Shown: piece after piece, positions 51,919 through 62,277 of the stretch | Layout of the letters: every line of letters begins with the position of its first letter | Numbering within the stretch: the first letter of the stretch is position 1 | Assembly: GCA_963751775.1 (NCBI GenBank) | Contig: CAVVVW010000006.1 | Span: 1 to 64,000 of the forward strand | Origin: CADEEN01 sp963751775 | GTDB lineage: Bacteria; Pseudomonadota; Gammaproteobacteria; Burkholderiales; Burkholderiaceae_C | Length of the DNA stretch: 64,000 nucleotides | Reading direction: 5' to 3' | Translations under genes and position numbers: made by a program | The notes under the pieces: generated by a model | Seen by the model: the letters and a program-made list of their open reading frames with translations, nothing else | What the model was told of the DNA's origin: nothing | The model's database searches: none

Positions 51919-54573
51919 ATGAAAACCTTGAGCCAAGTCAATCTACCGATCGAGGGCATGAGCTGCGCCTCGTGCGTCGGGCGTGTCGAGCGCGCGCTGG
52001 CGGCCGTGCCGGGCGTGGCTTCGGCCAGCGTCAACCTGGCCACCGAGAGCGCGGCCGTGGCGGTCGGACCGGGCCACGGTGCCAGCGTCGATGTCGAGGC
52101 CTTGATCGCCGCCGTCGAGCACGCAGGCTATGCGGTGCCGCACGCGAGCCTGGCGCTGGCCATCGGCGGCATGACCTGTGCGTCCTGCGTCGGCCGCGTC
52201 GAGCGTGCACTGGCGGCCGTGCCGGGCGTGCTGCAGGCCAGCGTCAACCTGGCGACGGCGCAAGCGCAGGTGCTGTACGCGGCGAACGCCGCGCCCGACC
52301 TTGGCGCCCAGCTGCTGGCGGCGGTGCAGCGCGCCGGCTACGAAGCGCAGACGATCGACGCGCAGTCGCAGCCGCGCGTGGCCCTGCGGCGCCACGACGC
52401 CGGCTGGCGCGTCGCGCTCGCGGCGCTGCTCAGCGCGCCGCTGGCGCTGCCGATGGCCGGTGATCTGCTCGGCGCGCACTGGATGTTGCCGGCCTGGTGG
52501 CAGGCCCTGCTCGCCACGCCGGTGCAGTTCTGGCTCGGCGCGCGCTTCTACCGCGCCGGTTGGATGGCGCTGCGCGCCGGCAGCGGCAACATGGACTTGC
52601 TGGTCGCACTGGGCACCAGCGCGGCCTATGGCCTGAGCCTGTTCCTGTGGTGGCGCGATCCGGACGGCATGCCGCTGCTGTACTTCGAGAGCGCCGCGGT
52701 CGTCATCACGCTGGTGCTGTTCGGCAAGTGGCTCGAAGCGCGGGCCAAGCAGCGCACGCTCGGCGCCCTGCAGGCGCTGCGCGCGCTGCGGCCCGACACG
52801 GCCACGCTGCGGCGCGACGGCAGCGAGCGGGTCGTGCCACTGGCCGAGGTGCGTGTCGGCGACGAAGTGGTCGTGCGCCCGGGCGAGCGCGTGCCGGTCG
52901 ACGGCCTGCTGATCGAAGGCCGCAGCCACTTCGACGAATCGCTGCTGACCGGCGAGAGCCTGCCCGTGGCGCGCGATGCGGGCGACGACAGCGAGCGGGT
53001 CACGGCCGGGGCCATCAACGGCGAGGGCCTGGTGGTGCTGCGCACCACGGCCGTCGGCGCCGAGACTACGCTGTCGCGCATCGTGCGCATGGTCGAGTCG
53101 GCGCAGGCCAGGAAGGCGCCGATCCAGCAGACCGTCGACCGCGTCAGCGCGGTGTTCGTGCCGGTGGTGATCGCCGTCGCGCTGGTCACTTTGCTCGGCT
53201 GGGGCTGGGCCAACGGCGACTGGACGCTGGCCATCGTGCACGCCGTTTCGGTGCTGGTCATCGCCTGCCCGTGCGCGCTCGGCCTGGCCACGCCGGCGAC
53301 CCTGATGGTCGGCACCGGCCTGGCGGCGCAGCGCGGCATCCTGGTGCGCGATGCGCAGGCGCTGGAGCTGATGCGCCAGGTGCGCGTGGTGGCCTTCGAC
53401 AAGACCGGCACGCTGACCGAGGGCCAGCCCAGGCTGGTGGCGGTCGTGGGCCCGCGCGGCAGCAGCGACGAGCGCGACGCCTTGTTGAGCGATGCGGCCG
53501 CGGTGCAGGCGGGCAGCGAACACCCGCTGGCGCACGCCGTGACGCGGGCCGCCGCCGCGGCCGGCCTCGCGCCGCCGGCGGCAGCCGACGTGCGCGCCGT
53601 CGCCGGCCGCGGCGTCGAAGGCCGTGTCGCCGAGCGTGACCTGCAGCTGGGCAGCAGCCGCTGGATGGCCGAGCTGGGCGTCGCGATCCCGCCCGCCTTG
53701 GCAGCGCGCGCCGCGGCGCTGCAGGCCGACGGCAACAGCGTGTCGTGGCTGGCCGCGCGCAGCGCCGGCGCGGCGCCCGCATTGCGCGGCCTGCTCGCCT
53801 TCGGCGATGCACCCAAGGCCAACGCCGCGGCCGCCATCGCCGCGTTGCAGGCGCTCGGGGTCAAGGCCGTGCTGCTCAGCGGCGACAACCGCGGCGCGGC
53901 GCAAGCGGTGGCGCGCCGGCTCGGCATCACCGACGTGCGCGCCGAAGTCCTGCCCGGCGACAAGGCGCAGGTGGTGGCCTCGCTGCGCGAAGGCCTGCCC
54001 GCCGGCGCCAAGGTGGCGATGGTCGGCGACGGCATCAACGACGCGCCGGCGCTGGCCGCCGCCGATGTCGGCCTGGCCATGGCCACCGGCACCGACGTGG
54101 CGATGGAGACCGCCGGCCTGACGCTGATGCGCGGCGACCCGGGCCTGGTGGTCGAAGCGCTGGCGCTGTCGCGCGCGGTCACGGCCAAGATCCGGCAGAA
54201 CCTGTTCTGGGCCTTCTTCTACAACGTGGTCGGCATTCCGCTGGCCGCCTTCGGTGCATTGAGCCCGGTCCTGGCCGGCACGGCGATGGCCTTGTCCAGC
54301 GTCAGCGTGATCGCCAACGCGCTGCTGCTGCGGCGCTGGCGGCCGCCGGCCGCGCCGCCGTCGCCGACGGCGCAACGGCGCCGACCGAAGGCGCCGCGGT
54401 GGCACCGGCATGAACATCGGCCAGGCCTCCCTGCGCAGCGGCGTCTCGGCCAAGATGATCCGCCACTACGAGTCGCTCGGCCTGGTGCCCGGCGTGGCAC
54501 GCAGCGAATCGGGCTACCGCCAGTACGACGACAGCACCGTGCACACGCTGCGCTTCATTCGCCGCGCCCGTGA
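51919..54573 (+). CDS. copA: Cu(I)-exporting P1B-type ATPase
   Basis: A P1B-1 ATPase with two N-terminal HMA domains (CASC at residues 16-19 and 87-90), eight membrane segments, the transport motif ACPCALG, phosphorylation site DKTGT, TGES actuator motif and GDGINDAPAL. It pumps Cu(I) from cytoplasm to periplasm. The family sequence ends near NALLLRRWRPP (about 54350). Beyond that the frame runs on as Arg/Pro-rich sequence to 54573, overlapping cueR by 164 bases. The alternative frame ends at TGA 54413 with an ATGA overlap to cueR, so a one-base frame error near 54350 is likely. Confidence 0.95.
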   Translation: MKTLSQVNLPIEGMSCASCVGRVERALAAVPGVASASVNLATESAAVAVGPGHGASVDVEALIAAVEHAGYAVPHASLALAIGGMTCASCVGRVERALAAVPGVLQASVNLATAQAQVLYAANAAPDLGAQLLAAVQRAGYEAQTIDAQSQPRVALRRHDAGWRVALAALLSAPLALPMAGDLLGAHWMLPAWWQALLATPVQFWLGARFYRAGWMALRAGSGNMDLLVALGTSAAYGLSLFLWWRDPDGMPLLYFESAAVVITLVLFGKWLEARAKQRTLGALQALRALRPDTATLRRDGSERVVPLAEVRVGDEVVVRPGERVPVDGLLIEGRSHFDESLLTGESLPVARDAGDDSERVTAGAINGEGLVVLRTTAVGAETTLSRIVRMVESAQARKAPIQQTVDRVSAVFVPVVIAVALVTLLGWGWANGDWTLAIVHAVSVLVIACPCALGLATPATLMVGTGLAAQRGILVRDAQALELMRQVRVVAFDKTGTLTEGQPRLVAVVGPRGSSDERDALLSDAAAVQAGSEHPLAHAVTRAAAAAGLAPPAAADVRAVAGRGVEGRVAERDLQLGSSRWMAELGVAIPPALAARAAALQADGNSVSWLAARSAGAAPALRGLLAFGDAPKANAAAAIAALQALGVKAVLLSGDNRGAAQAVARRLGITDVRAEVLPGDKAQVVASLREGLPAGAKVAMVGDGINDAPALAAADVGLAMATGTDVAMETAGLTLMRGDPGLVVEALALSRAVTAKIRQNLFWAFFYNVVGIPLAAFGALSPVLAGTAMALSSVSVIANALLLRRWRPPAAPPSPTAQRRRPKAPRWHRHEHRPGLPAQRRLGQDDPPLRVARPGARRGTQRIGLPPVRRQHRAHAALHSPRP

Positions 54574-54925
54574 CCTGGGCTTCGCGACGCGCGAAATCGC
54601 CGCCCTGCTGCAACTCTGGCGCGACAAGCGGCGCCCGAGCGCCGAGGTCAAGCGCATCGCATTGACCCATGTCGCCGACCTCGAACAACGCATCGCGGCA
54701 CTGCAGTCGATGCAGCGCACGTTGCACCACCTGGCCCATGGCTGCCAGGGCGATCAGCGGCCCGATTGCCCGATCCTCGACAACCTGGCCGGCAGCGAAT
54801 CCGGGCGCGCCCCGCCCGCCATGAAAAAGGCCGCCCTCGGGCGGCCTGCGGCGCACGCGCGCGGCGTTCAGCGGAACTTGGCCTGCGGCACGGTGTGCAG
54901 GTCGGTCGGCAATGAAGCGATGTAG
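54410..54925 (+). CDS. cueR: MerR-family copper regulator
   Basis: The MerR fold starts IGQASLRSGVSAKMIRHYESLGLV, then a dimerisation helix and the metal loop with cysteines spaced CQGDQRPDC, as in CueR (Cys112/Cys120). It should activate the 19-base-spacer copA promoter when it binds Cu(I). The family protein ends near PILDNLAG (about 54795); the remaining residues run through a terminator hairpin and are probably not native, perhaps because of a one-base error before the TGA at 54822. Confidence 0.9.
   Translation: MNIGQASLRSGVSAKMIRHYESLGLVPGVARSESGYRQYDDSTVHTLRFIRRARDLGFATREIAALLQLWRDKRRPSAEVKRIALTHVADLEQRIAALQSMQRTLHHLAHGCQGDQRPDCPILDNLAGSESGRAPPAMKKAALGRPAAHARGVQRNLACGTVCRSVGNEAM
54824..54847 (-). 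terminator. Intrinsic terminator of the diheme cytochrome gene
   Basis: Minus-strand reading gives AGGCCGCC, loop CGAG, GGCGGCCT, then TTTTT (54828-54824): a strong GC hairpin with a U-tract. It lies 20 bases after the cytochrome stop at 54868. On the plus strand the hairpin follows the probable cueR end but lacks a T-tract. Confidence 0.85.
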
Positions 54926-55525
54926 TTCGCGATCGCCTTCAGCTCGCTGTGGCTGAAGGGCTTGATCTGCCCGACCATGATCGGGTTGCCGCGGCCGACA
55001 TAGGGGTTGCCTTCGGTCTGGTAGGCCTTCAGCGCGACGTACAGGTAGTCGGCGTGCTGCCCGGCGAGCTTGGGGTAGCCTTCGAGCGGCTTGCTGAAGT
55101 TGGCGCCGTGACAAGACGCGCAGGCGCCCTTGGTCAGCAGCGCCGTCACATCGGCCGGCGCCGGCGCGACCTGCTCGGGCAGCGGGGCCGCGTCCTTGCC
55201 CAGCGGCTCGTAGTAGGCCGCGATCTCGGCCATGTCCTTCTCAGCCGAGGGACTCGGCAATGGCGCGCATCGTCGGGTGCTTGCGCTCGCCCTTCTTGTA
55301 CTCGGTGAGCGCGGCAACGATGTACTTGGCGCTCTGGCCCGAAATCATCGGCACCTTGTGGATCTCGGGAAAGCTGGCCTGGTAGCCCTTGATGCCATGG
55401 CAGCCGATGCACATCGCCACCTTGCTCTCGATGGCCGCTTGGGCTGGTTTGGCGCTTTGCGCCTGGGCGGTGGACAGCACGCCGGACAGGGCCAGCAGCA
55501 GGGTGACGGGCAGCGCGATTTTCAT
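54868..55525 (-). CDS. Diheme cytochrome c4-like protein (one frameshift)
   Basis: About 218 residues after joining frames. ATG 55525 opens a signal peptide (LLLALSGVLSTAQA). Two class I-like heme domains follow: CIGCHGIKGYQ and CASCHGANFSKP, with distal Met candidates in HPTMRAIA and PIMVGQIKPFS. The frame changes near 55247 after RAIAESL (an extra G), before EKDMAEIAAYYE. Cytochrome c4 carries electrons to terminal oxidases. A TATAAT lies on the minus strand about 35 bases upstream of the ATG and a terminator follows, so it is monocistronic. Confidence 0.88.
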
Positions 55526-55610
55526 GGGCGAAGGTGGTGGCGTTCGAGGCAGCGGCGGATTATAGGGGGCCCACTTATACTGGCCCGCACCCCTGCTGCA
55601 GTGCCTTTCC

Positions 55611-56469
55611 ATGACCAAATTCCAAGGCTCCGACCAGTACGTCGCCACCCCCGACCTGATGCTGGCCGTCAACGCCGCGATCACGCTGCAACGCCCGCTG
55701 CTGGTCAAGGGCGAGCCCGGCACCGGCAAGACCATGCTGGCCGAGGAAGTGGCCGCGCGCGCTGAACATGCCGCTGCTGCAGTGGCACATCAAGAGCACG
55801 ACCAAGGCCCAGCAGGGCCTGTACGAGTACGACGCGGTGAGCCGGCTGCGCGACAGCCAGCTCGCCGGCGCGGACGGCGCCGAGAAGGTGCGCGACATCC
55901 GCAACTACATCGTCAAGGGCGTGCTCTGGCAGGCCTTCACCTCCGAGCAGCCGGTGGCGCTGCTGATCGACGAGATCGACAAGGCCGACATCGAGTTCCC
56001 CAACGACCTGCTGCGCGAACTCGACCGCATGGAGTTCTACGTCTACGAGACGCGCGAGCTGGTCAAGGCGCGGCACCGGCCGGTGGTCTTCATCACCAGC
56101 AACAACGAGAAGGACCTGCCCGACGCCTTCCTGCGCCGCTGCTTCTTCCACTACATCAAGTTCCCCGACGCCCAGACCATGCAGGCGATCGTCGACGTGC
56201 ATTTCCCGGGCCTGAAGAAGGAGCTGCTGAGCGCCGCGCTGAAGAACTTCTACGACGTGCGCGACCTGCCCGGGCTGAAGAAGAAGCCCTCGACCTCCGA
56301 ACTGCTCGATTGGCTCAAGCTGCTGGTGGCCGAAGACATTCCGGCCCATGCACTGCACAGCCAGGACGACAAGGTGGTCGTGCCGCCGCTGGTCGGCGCG
56401 CTGCTGAAGAACGAGCAGGACGTGACGCTGTTCGAGAAGCTGGTGTTCATGCAGCGCCACAATCGGTGA
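55611..56469 (+). CDS. MoxR-family AAA ATPase (one frameshift)
   Basis: About 285 residues. Walker A is GEPGTGKTML, Walker B LLIDEIDKAD and sensor 1 FITSNNEKDLPDAFLRR. A one-base insertion near 55762 splits the protein after VAARA; the other frame resumes at NMPLLQWHIKSTTKAQQG. MoxR ATPases act as chaperones with VWA proteins to mature metal enzymes; the CoxE-like VWA gene is 2.7 kb downstream on the same strand. Confidence 0.88.
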
Positions 56470-56477
56470 CGCCTGCC

Positions 56478-57065
56478 ATGTGGCCCGACCCGTATCGCGT
56501 TGCGCGGCACGCACGCCTCGTTGCTGCCGCTGGCGCGCGAGCACCATGACGGCCTGGTCGAAGCCGTTCGCGACGGCGAGCTGTGGCGGCTCTGGTACAC
56601 CAGCGTGCCCGCGCCCGAAGGCATGGCCGGCGAGATCGAGCGCCGGCTCGGGCTGCAGGCGACGGGCTCGATGCTGCCCTTCACGGTCCTCGACGCCGCG
56701 GCCGCATCGCCGGCATGACGACCTACATGAATGTCGACGCGACGAACCGGCGCGTCGAGATCGGCAGCACCTGGTACGCGCGGCGCGTGCAACGCTCGCC
56801 GCTGAACACCGAGTGCAAGCTGCTGCTGCTCGGCCACGCCTTCGACGAGCTCGACTGCATCGCCGTCGAGTTCCGCACCCACCGCCTGAACACGCAGAGC
56901 CGGCGCGCGATCGAGCGCCTGGGGGCGCAGCTCGACGGCATCCTGCGCGCGCACGCGCGCGCCGCCGACGGCTCGCTGCGCGACAGCGCGGTCTACAGCA
57001 TCACCGCGGCCGAGTGGCCGGCGGTCAGGTCGCACCTGTCCTGGCAACTCGCCAGGCCGCGCTGA
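56478..57065 (+). CDS. GNAT-family N-acetyltransferase (two frameshifts)
   Basis: About 195 residues once joined. The ATG at 56478 (MWPDP) continues as IALRGTHASLLPLAREH if one T near 56493 is removed; a second change near 56697 joins FTVLDA to GRIAGMTTYMNVDATNRRVEIGSTWYA. The acetyl-CoA region ECKLLLLGHAFDELDCIAVEFRTH and NTQSRRAIERLGA fits the RimJ/RimL-like GNAT branch. Substrate unknown. It follows moxR by eight bases. Confidence 0.82.
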
Positions 57066-57073
57066 AGGACGAC

Positions 57074-59172
57074 ATGGCGAAGAAGAAGACCTTCGGCATC
57101 GATGACCTGTGGCAGGTCGAGCGCCTGGGCGCGCCCAGCCTGGCGCCCGATGGCGCGCAGGCGGTGGCCACGCTCGCCACGGCGTCGATGGAAGACAACA
57201 AATCGTCGAGCGCGCTGTGGCTGCTGTCGACGCTGGGCGGCGCACCACGCCGCCTCACGGCCTGCGGCGACAAGGACGGCTCGCCGCGCTGGAGCCCCGA
57301 CGGGCAGTTGATCGCCTTCACCGCCAAGCGCGAGCAGGAAGGCACGAAGGACGAGGAGCCGCAGCTGTACCTGATCGCGCCCGACGGCGGCGAGGCGCGG
57401 CGCGCGGCCGAGGTGGCGACCGGCGTCGAGGCCTTTCGCTGGTGTCCCGATGGGCGCCGGCTGCTGTTCGTGTCCTGGGTCTGGCCCGAACTCGAGGGTG
57501 CCAAGGCGCAGGCCAGGCAGCACAAGGCCTTCAAGGCACGCAAGGAATCCGGCTACGCAACCAGCCAGGCGCAGTACCGCTACTGGGACCACAACGTTCC
57601 GATGGGCCGCGTGCCGCACCTGCACCTGCTCGAGCTGGGCCGCGACGGCCAGCCCGGCCGGCCGCGCGACCTGTTCGCGGGCACGCCGTACGAGCTGTCG
57701 CGCAGCGAGCCCGACGCCAACCACTTCGACGTCTCGCCCGACGGCCGGCACGCCGTGTTCGCCTTCGACCCGGCGGCCGAGAAGCGCAGCGACGACCGCT
57801 TTGCGCTGGCCGAGATCGATCTGCGCAGCGGCCGGGTGCGCGTGCTGGCGCAGGACGCGGACTGGGACTTCAGTGCCCCGCGCTACAGCCCCGACGGCGA
57901 GCGCATCGCCTTCGTCGCCAGCCACCAGGGCCGAAGCACACCATGCCGGGGCAGTTGGCGCTGCTCGGCCGCAGCAAGCTGGCTTGGCAGGTCGTCAGCG
58001 CCGAGTGGGACCACGAGGTGCACGCGCCGCTGCACTGGGAAGACGACGGCCAGGCCCTGCTCTTCACCGCCGAGCAGAAGGGCCGCACGCACCTGTGGCG
58101 CTTCAACCTGCCCGACCGCCGCGCCGAGGTGGTGGTGGCCGGCGGCTGGGTCAGCGCCTTCGACAAGGCCGCCGGCACGCTGGTGACGCTGGCCGACACG
58201 GCCTCGCATCCGGCGCGCCTGCACGCGCACCTGCCGGGCGAGAAGCCGGTGCGCATCGAGCGCTTCAACGACGCATTGCTCGGCGCCTTCGAGTTCGGTC
58301 GCGTCGAGGAAACCTGGGTCAAGGGCGCCAGCGGCAGCGGTGGCAAGGCGGGCGACGAGGTCCAGGTCTGGCTCACCTACCCGCCGCGCTTCGACGCGAA
58401 GAAGAAGTACCCGCTGCTGCACAGCATCCACGGCGGCCCGCACACCGGCCCGGGCGACAACTGGCATTACCGCTGGAACACGCAGGTCTTCGCCGCCCAG
58501 GGTTACGTCGTGGCCAGCGTCAACTATCACGGCTCGTCGGGCTTCGGCTACGCCTTCCTCGACAGCATCACCCACCGCTGGGGCGAGCTCGAATTGCGCG
58601 ACATCGAGGCCGCCACCGATGCCCTGCTGAAGAAGCCCTTCATCGACCGCCGGCGTGTCTTTGCCAGCGGCGGCAGCTACGGCGGCTACATGGTGGCGTG
58701 GATGAACGGGCACGTGCCCGCGGGACGCTACAAGGCCTACATCTGCCACGCCGGCTGCTTCGACTGGGTCAGCATGTACGCCGGCGACGCCTGGGCCTGG
58801 CACTCGAAGGAATTGGGCGCCTGGTACTGGGACGACATGGCGCAGACCCAGTCGCAGAGCCCGCATGCCTTCGTCGCGGCGATGAACACGCCCACGCTGG
58901 TGATCCACGGCGCACTCGACTACCGCGTGCCCGACGGCCAGGGCCTGGCCTACTACAACACGCTCAAGGCACGCGGCGTCGACGCCCGCCTGCTGTGGTT
59001 TCCCGACGAGAACCACTGGGTCCTCAAGCCACGCAACAGCCGCCTCTGGTACCAGGAATTCTTCGCCTGGCTGCAGCCGCCACGACGTGGCCGCCCGCAA
59101 ACGCAGTTGCATTCGACCGGCCGCGCGACAATGGCATCCGACCCAGCGCCCGCCGCGATACCGTCATGCTGA
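57074..59172 (+). CDS. S9-family prolyl oligopeptidase/acylaminoacyl peptidase (one frameshift)
   Basis: About 699 residues. The N-terminal half is a WD/Kelch-like propeller (SPRWSPDGQLIAFTAKRE, HFDVSPDGRHAVFAFD). A frame change near 57932 lies in the propeller (SHQG, then KHTMPGQLALLG). The C-terminal alpha/beta-hydrolase has nucleophile GGSYGGYM, Asp in HGALDYRVP and His in DENHWVL. It cleaves short peptides, probably in the cytoplasm since no signal peptide is present. It sits between moxR and the VWA gene, overlapping the latter by seven bases. Confidence 0.9.
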
Positions 59173-60349
59173 TCGACTTCTTCACCACCCTGCGCGCCGC
59201 CAAGCTGCCGGTCTCGGTGCGCGAATACCTGACGCTGCTCGAAGCACTGCAGGCTGGCGTGATTGAGATGACATCGGGCCGTCGGTCGACGAGTTCTACT
59301 TCCTGGCCCGCACCACGCTGGTCAAGGACGAGACCCTGTTCGACAAGTTCGACCGCGCCTTTTCGGCCTACGTCAAGGGCGTGACGCTGCGCGCCGACTT
59401 CACGCAGGAGGTGCCGCTCGAGTGGCTGAGGAAGACGCTCGAGCTCGAACTCAGCGCCGAGGAGCGGGCCGCGATCGAGAAGATGGGCTGGGACGAGCTG
59501 ATGGCGACGCTGAGAAAGCGCTTCGAGGAACAGAAGGAGCGCCACGAAGGCGGCAGCAAGTGGATCGGCACCGCCGGCACCAGCCCGTTCGGCGCCTACG
59601 GCGTCAACCCGCAGGGCATCCGCATCGGGCAGGCCGGCGGGCGCAACAAGAGCGCGGTCAAGGTCTGGGACCAGCGCGCCTACAAGGACTACGACGACAC
59701 CAAGGAGCTGGGCACGCGCAACATCAAGCTCGCGCTGCGCCGGCTGCGCCGCTTTGCCCGTGAAGGCTCGGAGCTCGAACTCGACCTCGACGACACGATC
59801 CACGCCACCGCCGCCAACGCCGGCATGCTCGACATCAAGATGATCCCCGAGCGGCACAACAAGGTGAAGGTGCTGCTGCTGATGGATGTCGGCGGCACGA
59901 TGGACGAACATATCCAGCGCGCCGAGGAGCTGTTCTCCGCCGCCAAGAGCGAATTCAAGCACCTCGAGTTCTACTACTTCCACAATTGCGTCTACGACTT
60001 CGTGTGGAAGAACAACCGGCGCCGGTTTTCCGAGAAGTTCGCCACCTGGGACCTGATCCGCAAGTACAACCGCGACTACAAGCTGGTCTTCGTCGGCGAC
60101 GCGACGATGAGCCCCTACGAAATCCTGCAGCCCGGCGGCAGCGTCGAGTACAACAACGAGGAACCCGGCGCCGAGTGGCTGCAGCGCCTGACCCACGCCT
60201 TCCCCAAGTGCGCCTGGATCAACCCCGAGCCGCAGGGCGTGTGGCAGTACCGGCAAAGCATCTCGATCATCGGTCAGCTGATGAACCAACGCATGTTCCC
60301 GCTGACGCTGTCGGGCCTCGAAGGAGCGATGCGGCTGCTCAGCAAATGA
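59166..60349 (+). CDS. CoxE-like VWA-domain protein (one frameshift)
   Basis: About 394 residues. It starts LIDFFTTLRAAKLPVSVREYLTLLEAL, the family opening, then changes frame near 59275 before SVDEFYFLARTTLVKDE. The VWA domain has KVLLLMDVGGTMDEHI; the MIDAS D-x-S-x-S reads D-x-G-x-T, so one metal ligand is changed. It is the partner expected for MoxR in maturation of a metal-dependent enzyme, but no molybdenum or other target enzyme gene is in view. Confidence 0.88.
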
Positions 60350-60426
60350 GCCCGCCGCGTCTCCGTGGGGCTGGGCCCGCAGCGCGCAGCGACCGGCGCG
60401 GCGTCGACTCGCGCAGCGTCTGGTGC

Positions 60427-62273
60427 ATGGCATGGACGCGCGCGCTCGGCATCGCGCTGGCCTGCGGGCTTGGCGGCTGCGCGGCGCTCGGGCCGGCAAC
60501 CGACGGCGCGACCGGCCGCAGCGCCGCCACCGCAAGTCGTGCTGACGATCGACGCGCCCGAGGCGCAGCGGCGGCTGCTCGAGAACTACCTCGACCTGTC
60601 GCGCCTGGCCGTCTTGGCGCCGGGTGAAACACTGTCCGAGTCCGAACTGCGCCGGCTCGAGGCCGCCACGCCCGCACAGGCCCGCTCGCTGCTGGCCACG
60701 CAGGGCTACATGCAGGCCGAGGTGCGCGTGCAGCGCGAACCCGGCGCGGCCGGCGAGGTGCCGCGGGTGCACATCAGCGTCACACCCGGCGCTCAAACCC
60801 GCGTCACACAGGCCGACATCGCGTTGCACGGCCCGCTGGCCGACGCGGCCGCGGCCGGCGATGCCAGGTCGCGCGACACGCTCGCTGCCTGGCACAAGGC
60901 GTGGCGCCTGCCGCTGGGCAGCGCGTTCACCGACAGCGCCTGGCGCGAGGCCAAGAACGCCGCGCTGACCAAGTTGCGCGCCGACGGCTACGCCAGCGCC
61001 GCCTGGACCGCGACCGGCGCCGAGGTCGATGCCGACCGCGCCAGCGCGCAGGTGCACGTCGCGGCCGAGTCGGGGCCGCTGTTCCGCACCGGCGCCCTGG
61101 TCATCGAAGGCCTCGCACGGCAAGAAGATTCCAGCGCGCGCAACCTGGCCAACTTCGAGCCGGGCACGCCGGCCACCGAAGTGCTGCTGCTCGACTACCA
61201 GGAGCGCCTGCAGCGGTCCGGCCTGTTCGAACGCGTCGTGGTCACGCCGAGCACCGACCCGGCCGAAGCCGACGCTGCGCCGGTGACCGTGCGCCTGTCC
61301 GAAGTGCCGCTGCAGCAGACCACCATCGGCGTCGGCATCAGCGCCAACAACGGCCCGCGCGTGTCGCTCGAACACATTCACCGCCACATCTTTGGCGAGC
61401 CGGCCACGATGCGCAACAAGTTCGAGATCGCCGACCGGCGCCGGGCCTGGGAAGGCGAGTTGTCGACGCACACCCTGCCCGGCCTGTATCGCAACCTCGT
61501 CGGCGGCACCGCCGAACGCCTGGACTCGGACACCGACCGCGCGTACTCGCTGCGGTTTCGCGCCGGCCGCGCCTACGACAACCGCCGCGCCGATCGAATC
61601 CTGTTCGTCGAAGTCGAGCGCGGCTATGTCGAAGAACTGGTGCCCGGCGCGCTGGCCGCGTCGGCCAACCCGGACACTCTCGCGCTGACACTGAACTTCC
61701 ATGCCACCTGGCGCAATGTCGACAGCATCGTCCTGCCCACCCTGGGCCAGAGCCTGGCGCTGCAGCTCGGCGGCTGGCCGCGTGCGCAGCAGTGCCGGCG
61801 GCGACGCCAGCGGCAACTTCTCGCGCCTGTATGGCCGGCTGCAGGCATGGCGCCCGCTCGGCGGCGACTGGTATGGCCAGGCCCGGCTCGAACTCGGCGA
61901 GGACTTCGCGCCCGCCTCCGTCGACGTGCCCGAATCGCAGCGCTTTCGCGCTGGCGGCGACGACTCGGTGCGCGGCTACGCCTACCGCTCGTTGACGCCG
62001 ACGGTCGGCGGCGTCGACGTCGGCGGCCGCGTGGTCGCCACCGGCAGCCTCGAGGTGGCGCACCCGATCAGCGCCAAGTTGCCGACCGTCTGGTGGGCCG
62101 CGTTCATCGACGGCGGCCGCGCCGCCCAGACCTGGCAGGAATGGACACCTGCATGGAGCGCCGGCCTGGGCGTGCGCTGGCGCAGCGCGGTCGGCCCGCT
62201 GCGCGCCGACGTGGCCTACGGCGAAGAGGTCAAGCAGTGGCGGCTGCACCTGTCGGTCGGCATTGCGTTCTGA
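60427..62273 (+). CDS. tamA: TamA-like outer-membrane assembly protein (two frameshifts)
   Basis: About 615 residues after joining. ATG 60427 gives a signal peptide with a lipobox-like GLGGCAAL. The frame changes near 60525, before QVVLTIDAPEAQRRLLENYLD. POTRA-like repeats follow, then a 16-strand barrel with GLYRNLVGGTAERLDSD. It changes again near 61790, before GNFSRLYGRLQ. The barrel ends in VRGYAYRSLTP and the terminal phenylalanine HLSVGIAF. TamA inserts outer-membrane proteins with TamB, whose gene follows four bases later. Confidence 0.88.
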
Positions 62274-62277
62274 GCCG

